NCBI RefSeq assembly: GCF_029227915.1
Contig: NC_079884.1
Location: forward strand, 1 to 64,000
Direction of reading: 5' to 3'
DNA length: 64,000 nt
From: Hydractinia symbiolongicarpus
Lineage: Eukaryota; Cnidaria; Hydrozoa; Anthoathecata; Hydractiniidae
The position numbers and the translations under genes were made by a program. The notes beneath the pieces are model-generated. The model saw nothing but the letters and a program-made list of their open reading frames with translations, was not told the DNA's origin and did not search any database. Shown piece by piece: positions 45,001 to 59,200 of the stretch (within the stretch, counting starts at the first letter, position 1; every line of letters begins with the position of its first letter).

Positions 45001-47951
45001 TTCTTGGAAGTGGCAAAAGCCTTAAATGTTCTTAACATGTTCTAAAGTTTTAGACCTAAAGAAGTTCTTCTGGTTTGTTTTTCTTATAAAAACATGTGTA
45101 TCATTGTTAAAAAAATCATGTACGACATGAATTATACGAATAAAATAACAAAGAAATCATGATTTTGGGGTCGTAGAAATAAATTAAAGAGTCTTTACTC
45201 AATGTAAAATGCAACTGTAATAAAACTAACATAGACGAAAAATGTTGTCTAACAATTTAGATTTAGTTCATACTTTTTTTTAAACAAAAACACAATTAAA
45301 ATTTTCCTTGTTAATAAAATAAGAATAAACAATGTTGCTATGGTGATTATTTTTAACCTTACTTAACGATACCCAGCTAAAAAAACACATAATTTCAAAA
45401 CTGCTGACGCATGCTTGCAATTAATTACAGAAACTAAATGACTAACAATGTAGAAAGTATTAAAAATAATAAAACTAAATCGAATTTATATCAGATTCTG
45501 CCTTGAGAAAATTTTGCTGTAAAAAAATTGTGGGATGCGAAACCTTTAACTAAAGTCATAATACCTGTAGTGAATGAAATGACTTTTAATTGACAAATCT
45601 GTAAGAGCAAAGAGCAGAATAACACAGTATTATATGACATCAGAAAAGCAATTATTAATACAATACATTATTGCCACTGCTTATGACAATTTGAACTTTC
45701 GTAAGTGTTGATTCAATATGGTGGTTAGAATGGTTGGAGTAAAAGTTATTAATTTATTTTGTGACATTTTTATGAAGTAACTATGGAAAAAAGTAATTAT
45801 AATTTACATTACATGGTTGTTCAAGTTGTAATGTAAGAATTTTAAACAGACTTGGGTAGGCTAAATGATAATTTATTTGCTTTATGCTCAAATTATTCTC
45901 AATTTCTTTAGCGAATGTACTTTAATTCCTAAGAAGAAGAATAAACAATGAAGTTGCGCTCTTTTAAACTGAGTAAAAAAATCGAAACCAATTCTTTTAC
46001 TTTGTTCAAGGTTTTTTTCGAGGAGGAAGTTTTGGCAACTAGTGCATAATGAAGATAGAAACATAAAGTTTACGCTTATATTTTATCAGTAAATTTGAGC
46101 TTGATTATGTTTTTAAGTTTTGTAACACGACCAGATACACTTTCCATTGAGATATCCATGTAACAAAATATTTGAGGAATTACACAGTTATTTTGTGCAT
46201 TTGTCACATACAACCTAGCAGTATAGAGAATTCCATCTAGACTTGTCAGAACTGTTAACCACAATAAACCCACAAACTTCATTTCCCTCACCTACTACGA
46301 TTGAATTTATGATTGGTGTAAACTATGCTCAGTACAGAATGCATCATGGAAAAGTCATATACACATAAATACATCGTTCAAATAAGCCACTATGTAGGTC
46401 ATTAGCACACTTCTGAAATATTTATATGCTTTCAAAGCAACAGAAACAACTTGGTACATATAAAGAAAAATATTCAGGAAAGTATTTTAATAGTTAAAAG
46501 TCTTTTCTGGGGCATTGGTAAACTACATGTAAAGTTTGGAATTTTATTAAAAAAGGGAAAGAAGTACAAGTATGTCTGAAGCAGGTGTTTTATATGTTAG
46601 TTAAAATATTAAAAACGGATAGCTAATTTGTTTTTTAATTAACTTTGACTCCTTCTACAAATAAGATTTATAGGTATACAATGCGCATAGGATTTACATA
46701 AAAACATACACGCACTTTGTTTCTTGTTTCGTCTGTTTAGTTCTATTTGCAAATGCACTTATCTATTACAAACAAATCAATTTTTTGGAATACCAAAAGT
46801 AATTTCTAAAAGTCTAAGAATCATAGCATATACAGGGAAGTAAACTTTTTAAGTCAGACATTGACAATTACCAATAAAGCAATTAAATGTTGATTTAATA
46901 AAGAAACAAATAAAAACAAGCACAATATAAATCTATTTTTAAACATAGTATTCAAATCTGTTGTCACCACAAGAAACTGTCTATCTTAATATAATTATTA
47001 CGACTATTACAGTGTATCATGTCTTGAAACATAAAAAGTAAGAAATACAATAGGCCTACCTTTTGTTTTTTCTGTAGGGTGAACCTTCATAGACCAACAC
47101 AATAAACCCATCAATAAGTTATTCTAAAACATCTTCCATGTCATTCTATCCAACATGCGTAGCTGTAAATGTTATATTTTTTTGTTATATCTTCTTTATT
47201 CCTAAATTATTAAATATTAAAAAAAAATCAAGGATCTTCAAAATTAGCATATACGAAAAAACGTGATTCTGAAAAATATATATATATATATAAATATTTG
47301 ATGATTGATGAAAGCCATAACTTCTACACAATGAAACATAAAGTTGATAGAAATGTAGAAATAGGAACCAAATGTTTAGAATGAAGTGGTCTTAATTCTT
47401 TATAAGCAGATTTTTTTATGGAGATATCATATAAAAATTAGCAAATAAAAACAACACATTATATTTAAAAACTATATCTACACTTTTCTTATGAAGAAGA
47501 AGCAAAAACAAAACAAAACAAATAAATAAAAATAACACATGCATATTTACATCTGCAGAATTTTAAAGCTTTAAATATATAAAATAATAAACTAACCCCT
47601 AATCTATATGCATCACAGCAATAAATATTTTACTCAACAACTGTATGTATTGGACATGTAAAAAATTGTGTGACACAATTTTAACAGTATGTATACATAT
47701 AACTCACACTTAAATCCACAACAGAATATATTCATTCTTATATAAACAAAGACAGCTATTTAAATTAAAATTTTCGGATCTCTTGTTAATATTGTAAAAA
47801 TGAGCCACACATGTTTCCAAGGTGATGATGTTTGGTGTTTCATCTGCATGCAAAAAATGAGAAGACATTATAAAACAATAATATACATAAAAATTGATTC
47901 ACCTGTGAAATGAAAATTTAAATAAAATATAATATTGTAGCATTCAGTAAC
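42037..47951. other. Long gene-poor AT-rich region
   Basis: Nearly 6 kb with no supported gene. A minus-strand exon-like frame at about 42350-42263 reads LNLIRAEYNGAKTTTRSEKE then AILKRTVKKI, but its ends are unclear. A TGACGT-rich cluster lies at 42897-42950. A minus-strand 67-codon frame from an ATG at 46282 begins MKFVGLLWLTVLTSL, which resembles a signal peptide, but nothing else supports it. An (AT)n run lies at 47273-47294. Confidence 0.45.
42897..42950. promoter_or_regulatory. Cluster of CRE/ATF-like sites
   Basis: Within 55 bp are TGACGTC (42898), TGACGATGACC (42910), TGTGACGTT (42924) and a perfect TGACGTCA (42937-42944). The density suggests an enhancer bound by bZIP factors; its target is unknown. 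Confidence 0.35.
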
Positions 47952-48000
47952 ATGGGAAACAACAACAGGGAAAAATTTGAAATTCTTGACATGAAGGAAG
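47952..48000 (+). CDS. Possible alternative first exon of the SLC44 gene
   Basis: ATG opens MGNNNREKFEILDMKE and a phase 1 G, followed by a donor (AAG|GTTAGT). Phase 1 matches the acceptor of exon 2 of the SLC44 gene at 53378, and splicing would give ...DMKEGKSRKYDPNF, just as vertebrate SLC44A2 uses two first exons with different short N-termini before the conserved YDP block. Both candidate starts have glycine at position 2. It lies 5.3 kb upstream; transcripts are needed to confirm it. Confidence 0.35.
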
Positions 48001-48603
48001 GTTAGTTTCTTTAACTTTTTACTTATTTTATGATACTTCTTACTTAAGTTGATAAAACAAATATTAAGGTCAACTTAAACAGCAGGTACACAATTAAAAG
48101 CATCTAATTTTAAATGATACTACATATATACTACACTTTTTATATAAAGGCTTATTTAACCCAAAAATAGGTTCATCCACGTTACAGAATTACTCAGCAT
48201 GCAAGCAAGGAACTTATTTGGAAATTTTGACCATGGGTAGTATACCTGCTTGAAGCACATCATGATATACTGCAGTCTTTTTCAGGAATATTTGAGTAGG
48301 TGTGCGATGATTCGTACGTGTAAATTAAGTAACACGTGCGATGTAAACCACACATGTAAGGAATGTTACACATATGACACTGGCTCCGAGGTTATTTTTT
48401 GTTGCACTCTCTCAATCTTAAAAGAATTTACACCGCGCGTGTGTTTCGTTTTTACAGGTATTAAGAAAAAATCCATTAAATTCGGACCTGAATAAATTAT
48501 CTACAATTAAATCCATGATAAAATGTCTATTCCGCCTGTAAGTGCAGTTTTGCAGACTTGCTTCATCCGTGCTCCGTCAGCGTTCAAAGATAGATTATTA
48601 TAG

Positions 48604-49462
48604 CAGTCTTGGTCATGAATGGCGTGCTATCGCACGTGCACGCCTCCCCACACACCATGTTAAATTCGGGCGTGCTCTTTATCACACGCCTTGTTCTACT
48701 TCGTACACACGCCAAGCAGAACTGAGCTATTTTAGAGTATATAATCCCTTACCCAGACTTTACCCAATACATAATTGTTCTTCCGTGTTAAAATGTATCT
48801 CTAAAATGTATTTCTATTAAATACCCACCTTCATTAAAATTGCTGACGTGAGATACATTTCAAATGTTTTGCGTCTGTATTGCATCGACAATATTATTTT
48901 TGTTTTTCAGTTGGCAAAAAATTTCGTCAATAACCTTGTATTGCTCTCCTTAAGACGATGACAAATGAAAATGAAGTACAAGTCCTATTGACCTACCTTC
49001 CCGATGGTGTACTTCTTAAGTTAATAGTTATCATGGCATCATTAAGTTGAATATTGCAGAAGTAGCCGGTGACATGCACTCTTCTTGCAGTTCTCTGTGA
49101 CGATGAAGGTTGGACTGACTTGTGGCATGGTTCCAAATGGTCCTCCGTCTTTCGTTCGAGTCTCAGTGTAATGCACCAGCCGAGCATAAGAGTGTCATCA
49201 TGAAGGAAAGGGGCCAACTTTAATGTTCTCTATACCTTATGTTCTTCATAATAACACCATTCATTTAAATTTCACAACAAAATAACGTCGACAATTTTTT
49301 TTGCCAACTACTATGCTTCAAAAACCCTGCGTTGCTGCTCTCCTGAATGTAATAATTGCACGCCAAAATCATAAGCTAGGCGTGCGATACTGAACGCACG
49401 CCTGTATTAGTGTAGGCGTACGTACCACCGCACACGGGTGCAAATATTCATGACCAAGACTG
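48604..49462. mobile_element. 0.86-kb TIR element with TATAG duplication
   Basis: Inverted ends CAGTCTTGGTCATGAAT are identical over 17 bp, flanked on both sides by TATAG. Subterminal regions are dense in GGCGTGC/GCACGCC motifs in both orientations. No transposase is recognised; a minus-strand 74-codon frame at 49217-48993 is of unknown meaning. The superfamily is not assigned. Confidence 0.8.
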
Positions 49463-50457
49463 TATAGGAATTTTAATAATGTCAGCAGTACATATAGTTA
49501 CTTCGATTGGATAGAGCTTGAAATTCTAATCATAATAATGTATATTTAGGATTGTGTGCTTTCAACAAAGGGATAGGAGATATATAAGGGTTTAAATAGA
49601 CTGCAGCAAAGACATGCAAAATTAGTAAGAAATTAATTATTGTGTAGAGCTTAGATAATTGATCACGATTTCATCCATTTCCAATTCATTTAGCCTTAAG
49701 TTGAATAGGAAACCAACGATATTAAGTCTAGACTTTAACAAGATGCTGGAATTTGGTTTAGCTTAGACCAGATTATATCTTTAGACCAGCAACAAAAATG
49801 GTTTGTCACACTTTAGCAGATTTTGTCAATTGGCATTTTTTTTTCTTACCATACTTTCTCGTGCGCTATTGAGTTTACAGAATTTGAAACAATAAACATT
49901 TTATATATATATAACTATTTTATAGTTGAGAACTTCTGTTACTTAGGGTAGGTTCTGCTTGAAAAATAGAGTTACTTTCTTTGTTGACTAGCAGAGTCTT
50001 GTCAAATGAGGTTAAAGGTTAGGTTGTATGAGGCCTGTGTATGAAGTGTTATGTTGGTAGAGCAGTTTTTGAGAAAAAAAAACCTCACATGTAGAGATAC
50101 AGTACTGTAAAAAGGTTTGTTAACGAGCATGGTGCACACAAACCACGATAAAATCGTGGTCTTTATAAACAAACATTCAAACATTCTATCGTGGCCATCA
50201 CACTAATATTATTATCTCCACGAAGGATCGTGTTTCCCACGATTATCTCCCCGAGCTCCACGATATTTATAGCCAGTATAATTTAATTTTTTTTCATTTC
50301 AAAAGTCTTTCATTAAGGTTAATTTGTTTGATTCAGGTTTTATCAAGTTAAAAAAGCATATTCGTAGTTTTTGCTTGGTGTATAATTTTTCGTCATGTAA
50401 CGCGATTGCATTGTTACGAAATGTCATTTGTCTAGAAAAGTTAAATTTGTCTGCGCC
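49463..50457. other. Non-coding, short palindromes
   Basis: No exon. ATCGTGG/CCACGAT words recur between 50137 and 50265, including the palindrome ACCACGATAAAATCGTGGT. Confidence 0.5.
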
Positions 50458-51057
50458 GATAGAAATGCTTTTTTAGATTGCATTTTAAAAGTTTAAAAAC
50501 GAAAAGGGGGAAAGAAATGTTTTTTAAGAGAGCATTTTAAAAGTTTATAAACGAAAAACAGTGATAGAAATGTTTTTTTAGATCGCATTTTAAAAGTTTA
50601 TAAACTAAAAGCGGCCATAGAAATGTTTTTTAATATCGCATTTTAAAAGTTTATAAACGAAAAACAGTGATAGAAATGTTTTTTTAGATCGCATTTTAAA
50701 AGTTTGTAAACTAAAGGCGGCCATAGAAATGTTTTTTAAGATCGCATTTTAAAAGTTTATAACGAAAAGCGCCTATAGAAATGTTTTTTAAGATCGCATT
50801 TTAAAAGTTTAAAAACGAAAAGCGGCGATTGCAATGTTTTTAAGATTGCATTTTAAAAGTTTAAAAACAAATAGCGGTAATAGAAATGTTTTTTAAGAAC
50901 GCATTTTAATAGTTTATAAACAAAAAGCGGCTATAGAAATGTTTTTTTAGATTGCATTTTAAAAACGAAAAGCGAAGATAGAAATGTTTATTAAGGTGGC
51001 ATTTTAAAAGTTTATAAACGAAAAGCGGCGATAGAAATGTTTTTTAAGATCGCATTT
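50458..51057. repeat. ~53-bp minisatellite, about 11.5 units
   Basis: Tandem units of GATAGAAATGTTTTTTAAGA followed by TCGCATTTTAAAAGTTTATA and AACGAAAAGCGGC. Units alternate subtly: those ending AAACAGT and those ending AAGCGGC pair into a ~105-bp higher-order period near 50520-50720. One unit is shortened to about 45 bp. AT-rich and not coding. Confidence 0.9.
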
Positions 51058-53216
51058 TGATTCACGAACGATTAAAATCTATTATATGACGAGCTTTATG
51101 ACAACGAATTAAAACAACAAGTCTTAATTTATTTTTTTGCCGTCGGTTTTTGATTTAATTAATAAGCTAATATGGTCTTTGTTGTTTTACAATAGAAGTT
51201 ATCTATCGTGGCACCACGGTGTAATCTTTAACGACCCCCCACCCACATGTGCTATCTATATATCAAAATTCAAAATGTCAAAAGTTTCCTAATGTTTCAT
51301 TAAAGAATAGGACCTGAACGCCTCCATCATAGGTACGAAATCGTAATGTTACACGTGCGAAGAAAAACATCATGTCAGACTGTTTCAAAAATCTAAAGTC
51401 TAAGGCCAAAAAGCAAAGTAAAAGAGTACATAGCTACAAATTATATATATGCACATGACAGCGATAATCAGACAATCAATGGTCGGTTTGTCGGATCAGT
51501 GAAAAAATTCGTGTTTTCTTGTTTGTTTATCAGCTGCCATGTTACCTTTAACGGATGATGTCATAGATTTTTTAATTACGAAAGCCGATGATCCGCTACT
51601 GGGCTTGATTTAATGGGTAAATATTTACCGGTTTCGTAACATTGTCACTTTAAAAGCCGCGATTTCTCAGAAGCCGCAATCTTTCTTCTAATAGTGGTTT
51701 GTTATGCTTTAGCTTTTAGTACAGCTACATATTTTCACATTTATTTTTTATTTAAATCTGTGGCGATGTGCCGTCTATCTAAAAAAGTGTTCATCTGATT
51801 TCTAATTTTGAGTACTAATATAGTAAGAGTGTTTGACAAAATTCTCAGCTAGCCAACCAACTTCAATTTTGCATTGTTTGCATTAAAGTTGACTTTATCC
51901 TGACATATTTCAGAGTACCTTCAGCTGTCATGAATATTTTCTTGGGCAGGCTTCACTAACTGCACTTCTGTCCTGACCAATCTTTAAATTTGTCCCTGTT
52001 ATATATGAAGGTGACAGCCCAATTTGGTCCTAGAGCTAAAGATCAGTTGCAAAGTTTGCATGAAACCTTGTAAACATTTAATAATGTTCCATATATGTGA
52101 GGGCATCCTGACAGCCAAGTAAAAAAAGGCTATTTACACTGATTTATAGATTATTGAGAATACAAGATTATCATACCTTTGATACCTTTGATAATTTTTC
52201 AGTCTTAAAGACTTTGTCTATGTCAATGACACAGGTGACTTCTGCTTCAAGTGTACTAAAAGGTAGAGCACGAGAGAGCAGATAGACATGGTATATCATG
52301 TCAACTAGGCTGTTAGTATTGGCCACTCTTTTTTGGAATACATAAATAAACATTTAAGGGTTTTCTAATAGTTTTTACCATGAGTACCATCTATTTTTCT
52401 TAAGTAGCTCCGTTGTATGGCTTTAAGAGAAGAAATCTTTGATTGCCTAATATGTTAATTGTTTCAGTCTGTTGTTTATATTTATTGCTTGTGCATATGT
52501 CCATTATTCTTGATGCAAAATTTAAACATTACCTCAGGTCGCAACTCATCTATATCTAGGACCACTGTTGGTTGAAGGAAATTATGTCACAGTTTCTCGT
52601 TCACCACATGCATGTATTTGCAATAAACCTTTTGGCAGTCATTTTAATCATCTTCACCAACAAGTTAACTCTTTTTTCTACCTTAAAGAGATGCTTTTTT
52701 GCAAAACATTTAATAAAGGACATGACCTAACATAGACCTTTTTATACAGATTTATAACAAATGTGTCTCGACAAAATGTGATGTATATAATTTCCTTTTG
52801 CCTAATTGATTTTGCCTGTTTTCCAAGGCTCTGCACCAACTATGAACATTTTTGCAGTTCAGATTTTCCAACACCGATTTTCAAGCAATGAATAATGTAC
52901 AATTTTTGCTGAATATATACAAAGTTTACTGGTAACCATAGTTACAGATTAAATGTTGCGACGTTTTGATTGTTTACACACCAATTTTCAAGCAATCAAT
53001 TATGTACAATTTTTGTATCAATTTACTATTGCTGCGATTTTTAATCATCATATTTGATCATACAACAGTAACAATAGTGCAGTAACAATGTAGGTAGGTG
53101 AACAAAAGATACATAGATTTTTTCGGTGTATAGACATAGATTGTTAAACATTACCATTACAGAAATATTTAGAAATGGATAATGAAATAAAGTGTTAATT
53201 AAAAAAATTGTGCACA
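51058..53216. other. Upstream region of the SLC44 gene
   Basis: No convincing exon. A short frame from an ATG at 51539, MLPLTDDVIDFLITKADDPL, stops after 24 codons and could be a 5' leader ORF. Two near-copies of ACCAATTTTCAAGCAATMAAT occur at about 52870 and 52980. Confidence 0.4.
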
Positions 53217-56200
53217 ATGGGTTGTTGTGGTAATAATGAGGCTGAACCAATTGAATTAAACCAGCATGGTGTTGAGGATAAGGAGCCTGCTGGACAATAT
53301 GGTACAGTTCCTTACCATTTTTAGAAGTGATTGCACTGAAGTCAATACACCTGTAAGTTTTATTTTTGTCGTTTTAGGTAAATCAAGGAAGTATGACCCC
53401 AATTTTAGTGGACCGATTAAAAATAGGTATGTATTTTTATTAATAAAGAAATCTGTCTTATATATTTTTTTCTGTTAATTAAAAGAAATTTAGAACTAAA
53501 ATAGGAAAAACAATACCTAATCATTAGTTATATCTAAGCTTAAAAAAAATTTTAAAAAAGGATGGAGATATATTTTGATTATTTTATTTTTTTTTAGGAT
53601 CTGAATACATTTTATTCTTCAGTAATTTTTATGTCCATCTGCTTATATGTTGCAATCTTTATTTGCTGTCAATCTCATTCACAGGCCTTCTATACCTCAA
53701 TCTCACAAAAATGTCTGCTACCATATGTCAATGTATATGCTAACATACCATAATGGTTAAAGTCCTCTCTTTCAATAAGTTTTTTTCAATATACATCTCC
53801 AATAGATAACTTTTTACAAAGGCATTCATTGAAAGACAATGCAATTGAATTTGCATTGTGATGCAAATTTTGAAAATTTGCATTGAATTGTTGAATTTTA
53901 TGAAAATTTACCGCAAATGTTGAATTAAAAATTTCGTGAAACCTATTGAATATATCCGAAGATGCTGCACCAGCTTTTTAGTTATATCTTTGACAATGAC
54001 AATATTGATGATGTAGATAAAAGAAAATACAAAAGTTTTTTAAATCTTTCTTCGAATGCCTGAGTGCTTATTTGAAGTCTTATGGTATGTAACCACATAC
54101 CATGTTAAATAGTAAGAGACTTGAGACACAGTCCAAAAAAATAGTATGTTTATATCTCATACTTGGCATTTCTTTTTACGTTCTGACATACTATAGAATT
54201 TGTATTTCTTTGTTTTAGGAGTTGCACTGATATCATATGTTGTGTTCTATTTTTACTGTATTTCATTGGGATGCTAGCAGTTGGTATTCTAGGTAATAAT
54301 ACTTGTTTTAAAGCATCACTTTGTTTGTATGTTATTAAGATATCTATTATGTGATTTCAACCCACAAGAATTTTCTTATCGCTTTGCTTATTTTTTTGAA
54401 CTAATTAAGTCCACATGGACATCATAGTTGCAAGTGCAATCCAGCTCAACTTGTGTATTGATTTTATAATTTTTTTATTGCTACAAAGAAATTTACAGAA
54501 AACTATCCCATCCATTTCTTAAAAAATATGGTACCATATTTACCACTTTTAATTTGCAGAATAAAAGAAATCCTTTGTGCATCACTCACTGAAATAAAAT
54601 GGAAAGTCAGATTCATTCTAATATAACTAAAAGATGCCATCAGGGTAATCTTAAAATCTTGCTGTATTACCATTTTTTAAATAGCAGGATAAGATTTGAG
54701 TAAAAACATACATATGAGAGATAAAGGTCTCCAATATATTGGATTTACTGATTAAGTTGTTGTGTGATTCATCAAAGGGGAGCATATTTCTTGTTAAAAT
54801 TTTTCAGGGGTGTATAATTCATCTTATTTTTCATAAACAGGCCTACCTAATGGGATATCTATCAGCAGTCTTATTGTGCTTTGTATGTCTTAACAATGCT
54901 TTTGGTTGTGATCACACCGCCACTTGATTGGAAGAGCGATCTGCTGTACATGGGTCATTTGTACACCCCACTTAGTCCTACTTCTTGTCCTTCACTTAAG
55001 TATTTTTTGCAAAATATTTATAAAATTAAACTTTTATTTTGCCCATGTATAATGTGTATATACTCTGTGTTTAAGTCAGTAAAGTACCAATATGTACTGT
55101 TTTTATTTGCAGCATATAGCACTGGAGATCCTACAAAATTGTTATATCCCACTGATTCCCATGGTAAGCTTCAACAATAAATTTTGGATTCAATTGTTTA
55201 TGACATAATTTTGGACCTTGACTGCAAAAAAGAAGTCTTTTGCTGCATAGATAACCAGAGCACGCCAGAGTAGTATTTTCGGAGCCAATTAAAATACCTC
55301 CATAACTTTCATAAGACAAGGGTGATAGTAGGTTAATGGCTTAGCCTTTTTTTATTTAACAAAAAAATCTTTTGGGTATCATTTTGTCATCAAGCAAATA
55401 TTATATCTTATGGATTTGCGCTTTATTTTATTCAAATTATCTAAAATTATCTTATTTTTAGTAAATGATAATACAGACAGTGTCCTTATACTTTTTTTTA
55501 TTACGAAAAAAGCCCTTTTCGAGTTGAATCATTATTTAGAGATAAAATTTGTCAGATTACAATGGCTCGAAATTAGTTGGGCACTTTATTTCTATGGCAA
55601 AACGTATTTTTCAATTGAAATTTTTTATACATGTTGGATAAATAAAAGTGTGAGAAATTTATAGTGTTGCTATAGGAATTACTAGTACCCTCACAGTGTA
55701 TAGAAGTTGTATTTAAATATTTTTAATTTATAGTTGTATCTCTTCATTATACTTCTTCTTTTCCTCTATTGCAAATATGAATCAATAATTTATCTATTAA
55801 ATATAAAAATATCTTGTTTTCATTAAAAGTTGATATAACAATTTAATTTGATTTACTTGCATGTGAAAGCAAAACAATATAAAAGGGGATTTCCAAGTAT
55901 GTTGTCAAGTAAAAAGACAACATCACTAAAATATTTTTAATCATAATTCTCGAATAAAGATATGTTATATATAGGATAAATATGAAAAAATTTTACTAGA
56001 AAAATGTATTTTTAAAAGCAAAAAAATAAAACGTTTATTAGCTTTTAGAACATGAAACATAGATAATAGGGTTTAAAAATTAGCCAAATGCAGCCCCACA
56101 GTTGGATCACTGTAAATCATGCAAAGTAGGTTGTTGTAAAGTGCTCCACATATTTTAGAAAAAAGAAAGAGGATGAATTAGGCTACTCAGTGGTGTCAAA

Positions 56201-59200
56201 CACGAACCTTTTAGATATTTTGGTTACAGCCGCCAATAGCAGCTCACATTTTGGATAGCTAATTATTTTTTGGCCAACAAAAGATTCTGGCGCGCATTCT
56301 AATAGTTACAGTTTAATATGAATTTGCCTTAGAACATACATATAGAATAACAAATCTATTCATTCACACATGTCCTTGCACTTTGGATAAACGAGGCAAA
56401 CACTGTAACTATTCGCTTATTGTTTAACCATAACGTAAGATGTGCTCTCCGGATTTTGATGTAATGCACATATTCTTTTTTACTGCAGGTGAGACTTGTG
56501 GTGAAGGAAAGCATGCGTAAGTTATTCTTTTTTATCACGCAATCATTGGAAAGTCAGGGAAAATCATATTCTTAACCAATCAGTTGAAACTTCTTTTTTT
56601 TACATGAATTTTACCGTAAAAGATTTTTTGTGTTGTGTCATGTTACTGACACGTGATAAATTTGCCATGTTTGTTAAGTTTTATATTTATTGTAATGATG
56701 AAGGAATATGTTGTTCATAATTCAGATCGGATGGTGAATTCTAATTGTAAGCCAAGTATACATCAAATTTGAATTTGCTAAAGTCAAGGAAATTAGTATC
56801 TATTAAAGTCTAATAGTCGGGAAAAATGATATATCTTAGTTGGTCAGGAAAAAGGCAGGGAATTTTTAAAGCTGTATGTAAAAATCTGCCCATACAGCTT
56901 TTATACATACTTCTTTTCTTACCTTATAATATCTGATTTTAACATGTATCTAAAACTTTTAGCGATAGAAAGAATTTGTTTTATTTCGATCTTTTGGAAT
57001 GCATTCCCAAATCGATCAGCGAAATTTACAGTTTGACAGCCTGCAAAACACATCAGGTATACCTATAATACGTACTGTATGCTGTTGCGTGTTTATCAAA
57101 ACAGCATACGATTTTGAATGTTTTGCAGTATATAGCATACTCGTATTTTGTATGTGTTATTAGGTGTTTTGTATTCATTATGTTACAAGGTTTTTAACCC
57201 TATTCGGTCCGGGGGTTTTCGACCATACTATGACTCAATAACTCAATAACTTTTCATAGGATTCTTTAAATTCAATCAAACTTGGCACACTTATAGTACG
57301 TCATAAAGGGAACAAAATGGCGGCAATAAATTTTTGCTAGCGTCAGCACATTTTCTGACACATGTCAACCTGTATGTTGTACACACATTTTTTACAAGGC
57401 CTTGAAAAAAGTTAAAACTTAACCTTCCAGAATGTTAATAAAATTCTATAATAGATTTTGCAAGGCCAGAGAAAGTATGCTGTTATGTTTTTAGAAAAAT
57501 AATAATTAAGCAACAATTTTCGGTGAGTATTATGAACTTAGGTGAACATTACAGCCAGCTATCTAAAATGACAGCCGATTTAAGTCAAATATTTTTGTTC
57601 ACACAGCTCATAATGTAGATTTTAGTTTTTTAATGTCCTGTTAATGTTAAGGCATCCTACTAGCCAACTAAAATGTTCAAAATAATGCCATTTATTCTTA
57701 ACTTTTTTGTGTGTTTGTTTTCCTTTTATTTTTATGGCATTTAACTCTTATTATCAACTTAGTAACTGTTAAGAAAATACAGTACTTGTTTGTCTAAAAA
57801 CCTTCTATATATATACTGATTTTTATGTGTTTTATTTAGCAATCTTTCTTGAATCACTTGCAATTAAATTTGTAAATTTCTAGTGTTGCTGGCTATTTTA
57901 ATGCCCTGTAAGAAAAAAATATAATATGGAAAAATAAAATATATATTTATATATATTTTTTAAACACTTGATTTTTTTTTTTTTTTGACTTTATCAGATT
58001 CTTTAATATGTGAAATGTATTACTGTTAATGAGAAGATCATGAACTAACGGGATTTAATGGGAAAAGTGAACAAGTAAAAATTCTTTTTATGAATAATGT
58101 AACAAAAACAGAATGGAAATTAGCACTTAAGGTTTTCAAACTGATCTGCTACTTAATTAGACCAAGATAGATCTACAGTATTTGTTTCGTGTAGTGTTTC
58201 ATACGCATGCACACTGCGTTCCACCTGAATAACATTGTTGTTACAGCATTAAATATTTTAAAGAACACGTAAAAGAATTTACTAATAGCATGTACTGTGC
58301 ACGACATTACATTGTCAAATAATCTTTGTTATTTTGTAGATTTGTGTGAAGAATTGTCCAACCGACAATACATACTCCAAAACAGCTGATAGAGACAAGT
58401 TGTATTGCAAATATGATGCACAATCGAAAGTGAAAACAATGGTATTAGCTTATTTATCTGGCCTGCAAATAAATATTCTCTATGTGAACAACACTTTTTT
58501 AACAGTGGTAAAGTTTTTAATTTTAAGTTGCAGGACTCATACATAAGTATTCTTAACTCTATGAACATTTTTCATGGCTGCAAGTTTAATCTCTCATGTT
58601 GTCTTTATAGCAATAGCATGTTTAGATTCTCAAACATGATGTTTGACATCCTAACCGTGTCATTGTATTGTACATTCTTTACAGGTCGTTTTCCTCTTTT
58701 ATTTTGTTTCTTTTTTAATTTGCTCATGGAATTTAATTTCTGCTAAAAAATCACGAAAAAGGTATACAATGTTAAACGTAGGTTAAAAAAAAGATAGTTT
58801 GCCTTGCCATGCTTTGATTTCTCAAGAAACATAAAAATTGATTATATTTTTTTCAAGATGAAGGTTTTATGTCGTAAGCGATAGCTATAGTTAAAAGTTA
58901 TTTTAAAGGGAAGTGTACTTTGGCGAGATAATTGTCCAATTTTAAAATTTGCTATTCTGTTAGTCTGTTAAATGAAACAAAGGAGATGAATGCTTTAATT
59001 TCTTCATGTCGACACCTTTTTGTATCTTGGTGCTTTAAACCATTTGAGAGTTGGTTGTATGTCTATTAACTTAGTGGATCAGGTTTTTATTCATAAATTT
59101 TGACCAATATTTTAGTCAAGTGATGAGATTGCGAAAAACTGTGCCAAGTATACACTTCAAAGTACAGATTGTGAGTATCTGTTTTTTTTAACTTCAATCT

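Noticed and set aside
46076-46282. 67-codon minus-strand frame with a signal-peptide-like start
   Set aside because: Isolated in a gene desert, no paired cysteines or processing sites, no homologue recognised; kept only as a note.
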